From positions 992,001 to 1,056,000 of the forward strand of contig CP014761.1 in assembly GCA_001647635.1 (NCBI GenBank): a DNA stretch of 64,000 nt, given 5' to 3'. Source of the stretch: Leifsonia xyli (GTDB taxonomy: Bacteria > Actinomycetota > Actinomycetes > Actinomycetales > Microbacteriaceae). The notes under the pieces are model-generated. The model searched no databases, was not told the DNA's origin, and worked only from the letters and a program-made list of their open reading frames with translations. How positions within the stretch are numbered: position 1 is the stretch's first letter; every line of letters starts with the position of its first letter. Shown here piece by piece: positions 1 to 8,776 of the stretch. Both the position numbers and the translations under genes were made by a program.

Positions 1-776
1 CCGTCGACCATCTTCCCGGCATGTCGGAACACCCCTCCGCCCGCCGCCGCGGCCGCTTCGAGCAGTGAGCGCGCCGCCTCCACCTCCGCCGCGGACGGCC
101 GGTACGCGTCACGGATCGTCGGCACCTGGCCGGGGTGGATGCACGCCGTCGCCGCGAATCCCACGGCCACCGCATCCTCAGCCTCCGCCGCCAGCCCCGC
201 GAGGTCGGCGATGTCGAGGTGGACCGTGTCGATCGCGTGCACGCCGCCCGCCGCCGCGGCCAGCAGCACGGCCGAGCGGGCGGCGCGGGCGACATCGCGG
301 TAGCGCCCGTCGGCGTGCCGGCTCGACGTCCCGCCGAGCGACGCGACGAGATCCTCGGCGCCCCACATCAGCGCCAGCACCGACGGATCCTGCGCCAGGG
401 ACGGCGCCGCGAGCACCCCGGCGGCCGTCTCGCACAGCGCGATCACGTCGTAGCCGCTCAGCCGCGCCAGGTCGCCGACGCCCTCCGCCTTGGGCAGCAT
501 GACGGCCCGGTACGGCGTCGCGGCGAGCGCCGACACATCGGCGTCGTGGTCGTCCGTGGCGGCCGGGTTCACCCGCACGATCACCCGCGCCGGGTCGAGG
601 TCGGACGCGACCAGCGCCTCCCGCGCCGCCACCCGGCGTGCCGGGTCGACGGCGTCCTCCAGGTCGAGGATGACCGCGTCCGCCCGCTCCAGCGCCTTCG
701 CGTACCGCTCGGGCCGGTCGGCCGGGCAGAACAGCAGCGCCGGCCCCCAGGGGAACGGTCGCCCGGCTGCGGTCAC
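1..776 (-). CDS. HpcH/HpaI aldolase / CitE-like beta-hydroxyacyl-CoA lyase (3' end outside window)
   Basis: A CitE-type TIM-barrel lyase. The family cleaves beta-hydroxyacyl-CoA thioesters with a divalent metal. Visible family landmarks are ILDLEDAV near the N terminus (metal-binding Asp/Glu), MLPKAEG, a WGAEDL segment and CIHPGQV near the C terminus. The start is a GTG whose last bases form a GTGA overlap with the stop of the MaoC gene, so translation is probably coupled. About 258 codons are present and the frame is still open at the window edge; family members are usually 270-300 aa, so little is missing. In Mycobacterium tuberculosis the syntenic CitE paralogue (Rv2498c) has been described as acting in leucine catabolism and itaconate dissimilation. 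By position I infer cleavage of 3-hydroxy-3-methylglutaryl-CoA or a related citramalyl-type CoA ester. Exact substrate uncertain. Confidence 0.9.
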   Translation of the reverse strand, partial: MTAAGRPFPWGPALLFCPADRPERYAKALERADAVILDLEDAVDPARRVAAREALVASDLDPARVIVRVNPAATDDHDADVSALAATPYRAVMLPKAEGVGDLARLSGYDVIALCETAAGVLAAPSLAQDPSVLALMWGAEDLVASLGGTSSRHADGRYRDVARAARSAVLLAAAAGGVHAIDTVHLDIADLAGLAAEAEDAVAVGFAATACIHPGQVPTIRDAYRPSAAEVEAARSLLEAAAAAGGGVFRHAGKMVD

Positions 777-1323
777 AGGATGCCGTCCGGCGAGGTCGCA
801 CCCGGGTCGAGGGCGTCGGCGTCCGCCGCTCCCCCGGCGTCGACGGTGGCGACCGGCGACGCATCCCGGCACCACACCATGACCTGGCGGGTGGCGGTCG
901 CGACGATCACGCCGTCCTGGTTCCGGCCGGTGTGCTCCAGCGTGACGATGCCCTGTCCGGGGCGCGACGCCGACAGGCGCTTGCCGAGCACGACCGTCTC
1001 CGAGTAGAGCGTGTCGCCGTGGTGCAGCGGGTGCGGGAACGACACCTCGCTGAATCCCAGATTCGCGACGATGGTCCCCTGCGTGAGCTGGGTGACCGAG
1101 GCGCCCACGATCGTGGCGAGCGTGAACATGGAGTTGACCAGCCGCTCCCCGAACGGCTGTCGCGCCGACCACGCGGCGTCCAGGTGCAGCGCCTGCGTGT
1201 TCATCGTCAGGGTCGTGAAGAGGACGTTGTCGGCCTCCGTGACCGTGCGCCCCGGGCGGTGCAGGTAGCGCGTGTCCGGTTCGAACTCCTCGTAGTAGAG
1301 CCCGCGCTGCTCGATCTCGCGCA

Positions 1324-1324
<1 letters not shown>
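773..1324 (-). CDS. MaoC-family acyl-CoA hydratase
   Basis: 183-aa single hot-dog protein of the MaoC-like dehydratase family, which adds or removes water on enoyl/3-hydroxyacyl-CoA thioesters. An N-terminal part resembling long mesaconyl/itaconyl-CoA hydratase-type MaoC proteins (VTEADNVLFTTLTMNTQALH) precedes the hot-dog core, and FPHPLHHGDTLYSET is the typical later strand-loop. Its ATG overlaps the scoB stop (ATGA) and its stop overlaps the CitE start (GTGA), so it sits inside a tightly coupled operon. It is the only hydratase in the cluster, so I infer hydration of methylglutaconyl-CoA or a close relative. The mycobacterial neighbour of citE, Rv2499c, is the same family. The annotated start is the ATG in the overlap; upstream extension would run into scoB. 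Confidence 0.9.
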
Positions 1325-1969
<645 letters not shown>

Positions 1970-1973
<4 letters not shown>

Positions 1974-2731
1974 CGTGCGCTCCCTTCGGCGACGGTGCGC
2001 CGCTCGATCCGCTTCTCGACGCCGGGCGCGTGCACGACGCGCTGGACGAAGATGCCCGGGCAATGCACCTGGCCCGGGTCGAGCTCGCCGGGCTCGACCA
2101 GCTCCTCCACCTCCGCGATGGTGACCCGGCCGGCCATCGCGGCGAGCGGGTTGAAGTTCATCGCGGCGGCGTGGAAGACGAGGTTGCCGTGCCGGTCGCC
2201 CTTCGCCGCGTGGACGAGCGCGAAGTCGGGCCGGAGCGACCGCTCCAGCACGTACTCGGCGTCGTCGAAGGTGCGCACCTCCTTCGGCTCGCTGGCGACG
2301 GCGACCGAGCCGTCCGGGGCGTAGCGGCGGGGCAGGCCGCCGGTGGCGATCTGCGTGCCGACGCCCGCGGGCGTGAAGAAGGCGGGGATGCCGGCGCCGC
2401 CCGCGCGCAGCTTCTCGGCAAGCGTGCCCTGCGGGGTGAGCTCGACCTCCAGCTCGCCGGAGAGGAACTGGCGGGCGAACTCCTTGTTCTCGCCGACGTA
2501 CGAGCTGATCATCTTGGCGATGCGGTGCTCGGCGAGCAGCAGGCCGAGGCCCCAGTCGTCGACGCCGCAGTTGTTGCTCACCACCTCGAGGTCGGTCGTC
2601 CCGTCGTCGAGCAGCGCCTGGATGAGCGCGCTCGGGATGCCGCAGAGCCCGAACCCGCCGACGGCGAGCGTGGCGCCGTCGGGGATGTCGGCGACCGCCT
2701 CCGCGGCCGTCGCCACCGTCTTGTCGATCAT
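1970..2731 (-). CDS. scoA: 3-oxoacid CoA-transferase subunit A
   Basis: 253-aa alpha subunit of the family I CoA-transferase, partner of the adjacent beta subunit. Diagnostic features are the N-terminal [20 protein letters not shown] segment (CoA-binding glycine-rich loop), the VSNNCG motif and [12 protein letters not shown]. Full length for the family. Its stop overlaps the scoB start by 4 nt, which suggests translational coupling and an equimolar complex. It lies 42 nt downstream of the acyl-CoA dehydrogenase. The expected reaction is succinyl-CoA + acetoacetate to succinate + acetoacetyl-CoA, closing leucine degradation; an itaconate or other acid acceptor cannot be excluded from sequence alone. 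Confidence 0.93.
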
Positions 2732-2773
2732 CCGTCCTCCTCCTCGTCGAGTGTCTGGCCGTTGCGGTCCAGG

Positions 2774-3979
2774 CTAGGCGTCGAAGCCCAGCGCGCGGGA
2801 GATGATCATGAGCTGCACCTCGCTGGTGCCCTCCCCGATCTCCAGGATCTTCGAGTCGCGGTAGTGGCGGGCGACCGGGTTCTCGTTGAGGAAGCCGTAG
2901 CCGCCGAAGATCTGGGTCGCGTCGCGTGCGTTGTCCATGGCCGCCTCGCTGCCGACCAGCTTCGCGATCGACGCCTCCAGCTTGAACGGCTTCCCGGCCA
3001 TCAGCTTGAAGCACGCGTCGTAGTAGGCGAGCCGCGCCGCGTGCACCCGGGCCTGCATCCGCGCGATCTTGAAGGCGATGTACTGGTTGGAGCCGATGGG
3101 CCGCCCGAAGACGTTCCGGGACTTCGCGTAGCGGAGCGCCTCCTCCAGGCAGCCCTGCGCGGCGCCCGTGCACAGCGCGGCGAACGCGACGCGGCCCTCG
3201 TCGAGCGTCAGGAGGAAGTTCGCGTACCCGCGGCCGCGATCGCCCAGCAGGTTCGCCTCGGGCACGTGGACGTCGGTGAGCGTCAGCGGGTGCGTGTCGG
3301 AGGTGTGCCATCCGACCTTGTCGTAGACCGGCTCCGCGACGAAGCCGGGGGTGCCGGTCGGGACGATGATCGCCGACAGCTCCTTCTTGACCGACCCGTC
3401 GGCGCGACGCTCCTCGCCGGTCACGGCGGTGATCGTGACGAGCTTGGTGATGTCGGAGCCGGAGTTGGTGATGAACTGCTTGGTGCCGTTGATCACCCAC
3501 TCGCCGTCGCGGAGCACCGCGGTGGTCCTGGTTCCGCCCGCGTCGGATCCCGCGTCCGCCTCGGTCAGGCCGAACCCGGCGAGCGCCTCGCCGCGCGCGA
3601 GCATCGGCAGCCACTCCTGCTTCTGCTCCTCCGTGCCGTTGCGGTAGATGGGCATGGCGCCGAGGCCGATGCCCGCCTCCAGGGTGACGCCGATGGACTG
3701 GTCCACGCGTCCCAGCTGCTCGACGGCGAGGCACAGCGACAGGTAGTCCTTGCCCTGGCCGCCGTACTCGACCGGGAAGGGGAGGCCGAACAGGCCCATC
3801 CGGCCCATCTCGGCGATGATGCCGTACGGGAGGCTGCGCTTGGTGTCGTACTCGTAGGCGGCCGGGGCGACGACGTTGTCGGCGAAGTCGCGCACCTCGT
3901 CGCGGAGGCGGCGCTGGTCGTCGGTGAGCTCGAAGCCGGCGACCTCGGTGTCGGCGGGCCGGTCCATCTGCATGGTCAT
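2774..3979 (-). CDS. acyl-CoA dehydrogenase, branched/short chain type
   Basis: 401-aa FAD-dependent acyl-CoA dehydrogenase that introduces the 2,3-double bond and passes electrons to ETF. All three ACAD domains are present: the helical N terminus, the beta domain with [15 protein letters not shown] and the flavin contact [14 protein letters not shown], and the C-terminal bundle with [16 protein letters not shown] and [10 protein letters not shown]. The Glu in GEGTSE is the usual catalytic base position; classical isovaleryl-CoA dehydrogenases have lost it there. It lies between MCC alpha and scoA, so I infer oxidation of isovaleryl-, 2-methylbutyryl- or a similar branched acyl-CoA (compare mycobacterial FadE19). 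ATG start; 36-nt gap to MCC alpha. Confidence 0.93.
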   Translation of the reverse strand: MTMQMDRPADTEVAGFELTDDQRRLRDEVRDFADNVVAPAAYEYDTKRSLPYGIIAEMGRMGLFGLPFPVEYGGQGKDYLSLCLAVEQLGRVDQSIGVTLEAGIGLGAMPIYRNGTEEQKQEWLPMLARGEALAGFGLTEADAGSDAGGTRTTAVLRDGEWVINGTKQFITNSGSDITKLVTITAVTGEERRADGSVKKELSAIIVPTGTPGFVAEPVYDKVGWHTSDTHPLTLTDVHVPEANLLGDRGRGYANFLLTLDEGRVAFAALCTGAAQGCLEEALRYAKSRNVFGRPIGSNQYIAFKIARMQARVHAARLAYYDACFKLMAGKPFKLEASIAKLVGSEAAMDNARDATQIFGGYGFLNENPVARHYRDSKILEIGEGTSEVQLMIISRALGFDA

Positions 3980-4015
3980 GGGGTTCCTGTCTGTCTCGGA
4001 AGGCTCTCGTGGGGC

Positions 4016-6124
4016 CTATCGCTGGGCGGCGGCCGGGGGTGCCGGCGCCGCGTCCGCCTCGAGGGGCGGCACATCGGTGGGGAGGTCGGGCTCGTCGGCG
4101 TCGGTCTCGTCGGCGTCGACGCGCGCGACGAGCTGGTCCAGCCGGACGAGGTCGCCCGGCTGCACGTGCACGGTGACGGCGCCCGCGACCGGGGCGAGGA
4201 GGCGGTGCTCCATCTTCATCGCCTCGACCACGACGACCGTGTCGCCGGCGTCGACCCGGGCGCCGGACTCGACCGGGACCGCGACGACGGTGCCCGGCAT
4301 GGGCGAGCGGAGCTCGGGATGCGCGGCCGCGTCGCCGCGGTCGAGCGCGGCGAGCCGGTCGGCGAGCCGCGCGGCGCGGTCGCGCAGGCGCAGCGGGCGG
4401 GCGTGCCCCTCGCGGGCGAGCCAGACGGTGTCGCCGTCGCGGGCGACGTCGAAGCGCAGGGTGCGGCCGTCGACGTCGACCAGGGCGACCGCGGGCTCGC
4501 CGGGGCGCCCGGGGTCGCGCAGACGCAGGGACGCCGCGCGGGCGTCCCCTTCCGCGACGGCCACCTGCGCCGCCGACGGCTCGCCGGTCACGGTCACCGG
4601 CACGCCCTCCACGTCGTACCGCGTGGGCCGTGCGCGACCGAGCCGCCATCCGGTCGGCGCCGCCCACAGCGTCCCGACCGCCGTCGGAGGCTCCTGCCAG
4701 CGGTGGAGATGGGCGACCAGCGCCGCCGCGACAAGCTCGTCCTCGCCGGCCGGGGTCGGCGTCAGCTCCGCGTAGCGCCGGTCGATCAGCGTGGTGTCCA
4801 TCCGGCCGGCGACGACATCCTCGTCGGCGGCCAGCTCGGCGAGCCACGCGACGTTCGACACCGCCCCGAGGATGCTCGTGCGGCCGAGCGCCCTGCGCAG
4901 CCGTGCGAGCGCCTCCGACCGGTCCGACCCCCAGGCGATCACCTTCGACAGCATCGGGTCGTAGTCGGTCACGATCGGGATGCCCGCCGCAAGACCGCTG
5001 TCGACCCGGACGCCCTCCCCCGTCGGCTCGCGCAGCGCCAGCACGCGGCCCGCGGCGGGCAGGAAGCCCCGCTCCGGGTCCTCGGCGTACACGCGCGCCT
5101 CCACGGCGTGCCCGGTCAGCGTGACGTCGTCCTGCTCGAACGCCAGCGGCTCCCCCGCCGCGATGCGGAGCTGCTGCTCCACCAGGTCCAGCCCGGTCAC
5201 CAGCTCGGTCACCGGATGCTCGACCTGCAGCCGCGTGTTCATCTCCATGAAGAAGAACTCGTCCGGCGCCTCCGCCGACACCAGGAACTCGACCGTCCCC
5301 GCCCCGACGTACCCGACCGACGCGGCGACCCGGCAGGCGGCGTCGCCGATCCGGGCGCGCGTGGACGCGTCCAGCAGCGGCGACGGAGCCTCCTCGATCA
5401 CCTTCTGGTGGCGGCGCTGCAGCGAGCACTCGCGCTCGCCGAGGTGCACGATCCCGCCGTGGCGGTCAGCGAGCACCTGCACCTCGATGTGACGTGGGGA
5501 CGACACCAGCCGCTCCAGGAACAGCGTGTCGTCTCCGAAGGCGGCCGCGGCCACGCGCCGGGCCGCACGCAGCGCCTCCGGGAGCTCGGCCGCCGAGCGC
5601 ACGGCCTGCATCCCCTTGCCGCCGCCGCCCGCCGACGGCTTCACCAGCACCGGGAAGCCGATGCGCTCGGCGGCGGCGATCAGGTCGTCGTCGGAGAGCC
5701 CCGGCTCGGCGATGCCGGGGATGGTCGGCACGTCGTGCTCGGCGACGGCCTGCTTGGCGGTGATCTTGTCGCCCATCACCTCGAGCGCGTGCACGCCCGG
5801 TCCGACGAAGACGATGCCGGCGCGTTCGCACGCCTCGGCGAGCGCAGGGTTCTCCGACAGGAAGCCGTACCCGGGATGGACCGCCTCGGCGCCCGTGCGG
5901 CGCGCGGCCTCCACGATCGCGTCGACGTTCAAGTAGCTGTCGCGCGCCGGGGCCGGCCCGAGCCGGACGGCGATGTCGGCGAGCGCGACGTGCGGCGCAT
6001 CCCGGTCGGCGTCGCTGTAGACGGCGACCGAGCGGATGCCGAGCGTCTGGAGAGTGCGGATGACGCGGCAGGCGATCTCGCCGCGGTTGGCGACGAGCAC
6101 GGTGCCGAAGGGAGTGGAGGTCAT
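4016..6124 (-). CDS. methylcrotonyl-/acyl-CoA carboxylase alpha subunit (biotin carboxylase + BCCP)
   Basis: 702-aa alpha subunit of a biotin-dependent acyl-CoA carboxylase. It carboxylates its own biotin with ATP and bicarbonate. N-terminal biotin carboxylase: [15 protein letters not shown], the ATP-grasp loop [26 protein letters not shown] and [11 protein letters not shown]. The middle is a linker domain typical of MCC-type alpha subunits, and the C terminus carries biotinyl-lysine in EAMKME (about residue 637), followed by a roughly 30-residue acidic, Pro/Ala-rich tail. The start is the ATG just 5 nt after the beta-subunit stop. The neighbouring dehydrogenase and CitE-like lyase favour 3-methylcrotonyl-CoA as substrate over acetyl- or propionyl-CoA. 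The pair corresponds to mycobacterial accA1/accD1 by synteny. Confidence 0.93.
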   Translation of the reverse strand: MTSTPFGTVLVANRGEIACRVIRTLQTLGIRSVAVYSDADRDAPHVALADIAVRLGPAPARDSYLNVDAIVEAARRTGAEAVHPGYGFLSENPALAEACERAGIVFVGPGVHALEVMGDKITAKQAVAEHDVPTIPGIAEPGLSDDDLIAAAERIGFPVLVKPSAGGGGKGMQAVRSAAELPEALRAARRVAAAAFGDDTLFLERLVSSPRHIEVQVLADRHGGIVHLGERECSLQRRHQKVIEEAPSPLLDASTRARIGDAACRVAASVGYVGAGTVEFLVSAEAPDEFFFMEMNTRLQVEHPVTELVTGLDLVEQQLRIAAGEPLAFEQDDVTLTGHAVEARVYAEDPERGFLPAAGRVLALREPTGEGVRVDSGLAAGIPIVTDYDPMLSKVIAWGSDRSEALARLRRALGRTSILGAVSNVAWLAELAADEDVVAGRMDTTLIDRRYAELTPTPAGEDELVAAALVAHLHRWQEPPTAVGTLWAAPTGWRLGRARPTRYDVEGVPVTVTGEPSAAQVAVAEGDARAASLRLRDPGRPGEPAVALVDVDGRTLRFDVARDGDTVWLAREGHARPLRLRDRAARLADRLAALDRGDAAAHPELRSPMPGTVVAVPVESGARVDAGDTVVVVEAMKMEHRLLAPVAGAVTVHVQPGDLVRLDQLVARVDADETDADEPDLPTDVPPLEADAAPAPPAAAQR

Positions 6125-6129
6125 CGTCG

Positions 6130-7737
6130 TCACATCCGGAAGAGGCCGAAGGCCGTGTCGGGGAGCGGGGTGCGCGCGATCACGTCGAGCGCGAGTCCCA
6201 GCACCGTGCGCGTCTCGGCCGGGTCGATCACGCCGTCGTCCCAGAGCCGGGCGGTCGAGTAGTACGGGTTGCCCTGCTCCTCGTACTGCGCCGCGATCGG
6301 CGCGCGGAAGGCGGCCTCGTCGTCGGAGGACCACTCCTCGCCGCGCGCCTCCAGCTGGTCGCGCTTGACCGTCGCCAGGACGCTGGACGCCTGCTGGCCG
6401 CCCATCACCGAGATGCGGGCAGCGGGCCACATCCACAGGAAGCGCGGTGAGTACGCCCGGCCGCACATCGAGTAGTTGCCGGCGCCGAACGACCCGCCGA
6501 TCACGACGGTGAGCTTCGGCACGCGGGTGGTGGCGACCGCGGTGACCATCTTGGCGCCGTTCTTCGCGATGCCGCCGGCCTCGTAGTCCCGGCCGACCAT
6601 GAAGCCGGAGATGTTCTGCAGGAACAGCAGCGGGATCCCGCGCTGGTCGCACAGTTCGATGAAGTGCGCGCCTTTGAGCGCGGACTCGCTGAACAGCACG
6701 CCGTTGTTGGCGACGATGCCGACGGGATGCCCGTGGATGCGCGCGAAGCCGGTCACGAGGGTCGTGCCGTACTCGGGCTTGAACTCCTCGAACCCGCTCC
6801 CGTCGACGATCCGCGCGATGACCTCGTGCACGTCGTACGGCGCCTGCACGTCGACCGGGACGACACCGTACAGCTCGGCCGGGTCGGCGGCCGGGTCGAC
6901 GACGTCGACGACGGGCCAGGCCGGTTCGAGCGGCGTCGGGAGGGTCGCGACGATGTCGCGGACGATCGCCAGCGCGTGCTCGTCGTCCTCGGCCAGGTGG
7001 TCGACGACGCCGGAGGTGCGGGCGTGCAGGTCGCCGCCGCCGAGCTCCTCCGCGGTGACGACCTCGCCGATCGCCGCCTTCACGAGCGGCGGACCGCCGA
7101 GGAAGATCGTGCCCTGGTTGCGCACGATGACCGTCTCGTCGCTCATCGCCGGCACGTAGGCGCCGCCCGCGGTGCACGAGCCGAGCACGGCCGCGATCTG
7201 CGGGATCTTCGCCGCGGACAGCCGGGCCTGGTTGTAGAAGATGCGGCCGAAGTGGTCGCGGTCGGGGAAGACCTCGTCCTGCATCGGCAGGAACGCGCCG
7301 CCCGAGTCCACCAGGTAGATGCAGGGAAGGCGGTTCTCGAGCGCGACCTCCTGCGCCCGGAGGTGCTTCTTGACCGTCATCGGGTAGTACGTGCCGCCCT
7401 TCACCGTGGCGTCGTTGCAGACGATCATCACGTGGCGGCCGGCGACCAGGCCGATCCCGGCGATGACGCCCGCCGCGGGGCTCTCGTCGTCGTACATCCC
7501 CGTCGCCGCGAGGGGCGCGAGTTCGAGGAACGGGCTGCCCTCGTCGAGCAGCGCGTCGATGCGGTCGCGCGGGAGGAGCTTGCCGCGGGCGACGTGGCGC
7601 TCGCGGGCGCGTTCCGGTCCCCCGGCCGCGGCCGTGGCCAGCCGCCGTCGCAGGTCGGCCACCAGCTCGCGCTGGGCGGCGTCGTTCTGCTCGAACCGCG
7701 CATCCGTGGCGGACGCCTCGCTGATCAGGGTCGGCAT
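6130..7737 (-). CDS. methylcrotonyl-CoA carboxylase-type carboxyltransferase beta subunit
   Basis: 535-aa carboxyltransferase with two crotonase-like halves. It transfers CO2 from biotin to the acyl-CoA. Recognisable segments: [20 protein letters not shown], the N-half [38 protein letters not shown], and in the C half [39 protein letters not shown] and [18 protein letters not shown]. The last two are close to MCC beta signatures. First gene of the operon; its ATG is 98 bp from the divergent TetR start, with two palindromic operators in between. Expected to form an alpha6beta6-type holoenzyme with the next gene. Confidence 0.94.
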   Translation of the reverse strand: MPTLISEASATDARFEQNDAAQRELVADLRRRLATAAAGGPERARERHVARGKLLPRDRIDALLDEGSPFLELAPLAATGMYDDESPAAGVIAGIGLVAGRHVMIVCNDATVKGGTYYPMTVKKHLRAQEVALENRLPCIYLVDSGGAFLPMQDEVFPDRDHFGRIFYNQARLSAAKIPQIAAVLGSCTAGGAYVPAMSDETVIVRNQGTIFLGGPPLVKAAIGEVVTAEELGGGDLHARTSGVVDHLAEDDEHALAIVRDIVATLPTPLEPAWPVVDVVDPAADPAELYGVVPVDVQAPYDVHEVIARIVDGSGFEEFKPEYGTTLVTGFARIHGHPVGIVANNGVLFSESALKGAHFIELCDQRGIPLLFLQNISGFMVGRDYEAGGIAKNGAKMVTAVATTRVPKLTVVIGGSFGAGNYSMCGRAYSPRFLWMWPAARISVMGGQQASSVLATVKRDQLEARGEEWSSDDEAAFRAPIAAQYEEQGNPYYSTARLWDDGVIDPAETRTVLGLALDVIARTPLPDTAFGLFRM

Positions 7738-7765
7738 GCTGCTCCGTTGTCGTCGTCGACAGTCG

Positions 7766-7781
7766 GTTAGTGGTCACTAAC
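7766..7781. promoter_or_regulatory. TetR-type operator, site 1
   Basis: Near-perfect palindrome GTTAGTGGTCACTAAC (7-bp arms, 2-bp centre) in the 98-bp gap between the divergent carboxylase beta gene and the TetR gene. It lies 29 bp upstream of the carboxylase start codon. A second copy of the same half-sites follows, with centres 27 bp apart. Matching half-sites plus an adjacent TetR gene make these the likely operators of that regulator. Confidence 0.8.
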
Positions 7782-7791
7782 TCGTTTTTTA

Positions 7792-7809
7792 GGTTAGTGT
7801 TCACTAACC
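7792..7809. promoter_or_regulatory. TetR-type operator, site 2
   Basis: Palindrome GGTTAGTGTTCACTAACC with perfect 8-bp arms and a 2-bp centre. It repeats the TTAGTG/CACTAA half-sites of the first operator and ends 26 bp before the tetR ATG. Its position suggests that it shuts off the regulator's own promoter while the other copy controls the catabolic operon. Confidence 0.82.
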
Positions 7810-7835
7810 GAAATGTCCAGCACCGGCGGAGAACG

Positions 7836-8459
7836 ATGACCCAGCTCGATCCCACCACTCCCGTGGAGCGCCCCACGCAGCGCAGCCAGGCCAAGGCCGA
7901 CCGCCGCGCCGCCCTGCTCGACGCAGCCGCCGGCCTGTTCGCCGACCGCGGTTTCAACGGCGTCTCGATCGAGGACCTCGGCGCGGCGGCGGGCGTGAGC
8001 GGCCCGGCGGTCTACCGGCACTTCGCATCGAAGCAGGCCGTGCTCGAGGCGCTGCTCGTCGGCGTCAGCGAGCGCCTGCTCGCCGGCGGCCAGGAGGTCT
8101 CGGACGACGCCGCCGACGCCGAGGCCGCCCTCCACGCCCTGATCGGCTTCCACATCGACTTCGCGCTCGGCGAGCCCGACACCATCCGCGTCCAGGACCG
8201 CGACCTCGACGCCCTCCCCGACACGCCGCGCCGCGAGGTCCGCCGCCTCCAGCGCCGCTACGTGGAGGTGTGGATGCGCGTGCTCGGCCAGCTGCACCCC
8301 GGCCTGACCGACGACGAGCTCCGGGTGCGGGTGCAGGGCACCTTCGGCCTCCTCAACTCGACCCCGCACACCGCTCGGATCGGCAGCGCGCCGGTCGCGG
8401 CGGCGCAGGTGCGGCCAGTGCTGGAGCGGATGGCCTGGGCGGCGCTGACCTCCGGCTGA
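7836..8459 (+). CDS. TetR family transcriptional repressor of the acyl-CoA catabolic operon
   Basis: 207-aa TetR regulator. The N-terminal helix-turn-helix spans about residues 20-70: [20 protein letters not shown], then [20 protein letters not shown], then [10 protein letters not shown]. The C-terminal ligand domain is variable, as expected. The start is the ATG preceded by a GGCGGAG ribosome site; an upstream in-frame GTG would include the operator region and is unlikely. Divergent from the MCC/leucine operon with two matching palindromes between them, so a local repressor relieved by a pathway acyl-CoA is the natural inference. Similar regulators guard MCC/acyl-CoA dehydrogenase clusters in other actinobacteria. 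Confidence 0.92.
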   Translation: MTQLDPTTPVERPTQRSQAKADRRAALLDAAAGLFADRGFNGVSIEDLGAAAGVSGPAVYRHFASKQAVLEALLVGVSERLLAGGQEVSDDAADAEAALHALIGFHIDFALGEPDTIRVQDRDLDALPDTPRREVRRLQRRYVEVWMRVLGQLHPGLTDDELRVRVQGTFGLLNSTPHTARIGSAPVAAAQVRPVLERMAWAALTSG

Positions 8460-8490
8460 GTCGGCCCCGCCCCATAGGGCTTCGCGTCCG

Positions 8491-8698
8491 AAACGGAGGA
8501 GAACTCGCCGCGGCCGGCCCTCAGCCACCTCCCTTTCGCGTCAGCGACCGGCGTGTCGGGATGGATCTCCTCCCTTTTCGACGGCCGGTGGATGAGTGGG
8601 CGGTTCGCGCGAAAGGGAGGAGATCCATCCCGACACGCGGGTCGGATTCGCAGAACGGAGGAGTCGGCCGGCGGCCGGTCGCGCGAATTCCTCCGTTT
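8491..8698. repeat. Intergenic array of three palindromic units (TCCTCC[C/G]TTT family)
   Basis: The 317-bp stretch 8460-8776 contains no gene. It holds six copies of a TCCTCC(C/G)TTT-like core, three per strand, arranged as three inverted pairs: 8491/8528, 8568/8612 and 8653/8689. The central pair is the core of a long perfect inverted repeat with 26-nt arms at 8552-8577 and 8612-8637 around a 34-nt loop. It lies between the convergent tetR and penicillin-acylase genes, where it could act as a two-way terminator or mRNA 3' end. No terminal direct repeats or coding potential were seen. Confidence 0.75.
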
Positions 8699-8723
8699 TG
8701 CGCTGATGGCAGACGGCGAGGCC

Positions 8724-8772
8724 CAGCCCGCGCGGCAGACTCAGCCCGCGCGGCAGACTCAGCCCGCGCGGC
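8724..8772. repeat. 18-bp tandem repeat, about 2.7 copies
   Basis: The unit CAGCCCGCGCGGCAGACT occurs exactly twice (8724-8741, 8742-8759), followed by a partial third copy running to the stop codon of the penicillin acylase gene. Short, GC-rich and non-coding. Possibly a slippage product; no function evident. Confidence 0.8.
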
Positions 8773-8776
8773 CGGC

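Noticed and set aside
178..864. Alternative minus-strand open frame over the CitE-like gene
   Set aside because: Arg/Gly/Ala-rich product without homology; the correct frame gives recognisable CitE motifs from a GTG at 776.
2030..6262. Very long open frame antisense to the carboxylase and dehydrogenase genes
   Set aside because: High GC removes stop codons from antisense frames; its translation is low-complexity Arg/Gly/Val-rich, has no domain and covers four genes with clear motifs.
8460..8776. Insertion-sequence remnant between tetR and the acylase gene
   Set aside because: There are inverted repeats but no transposase fragment, no target-site duplication and no terminal-repeat geometry of a known IS.
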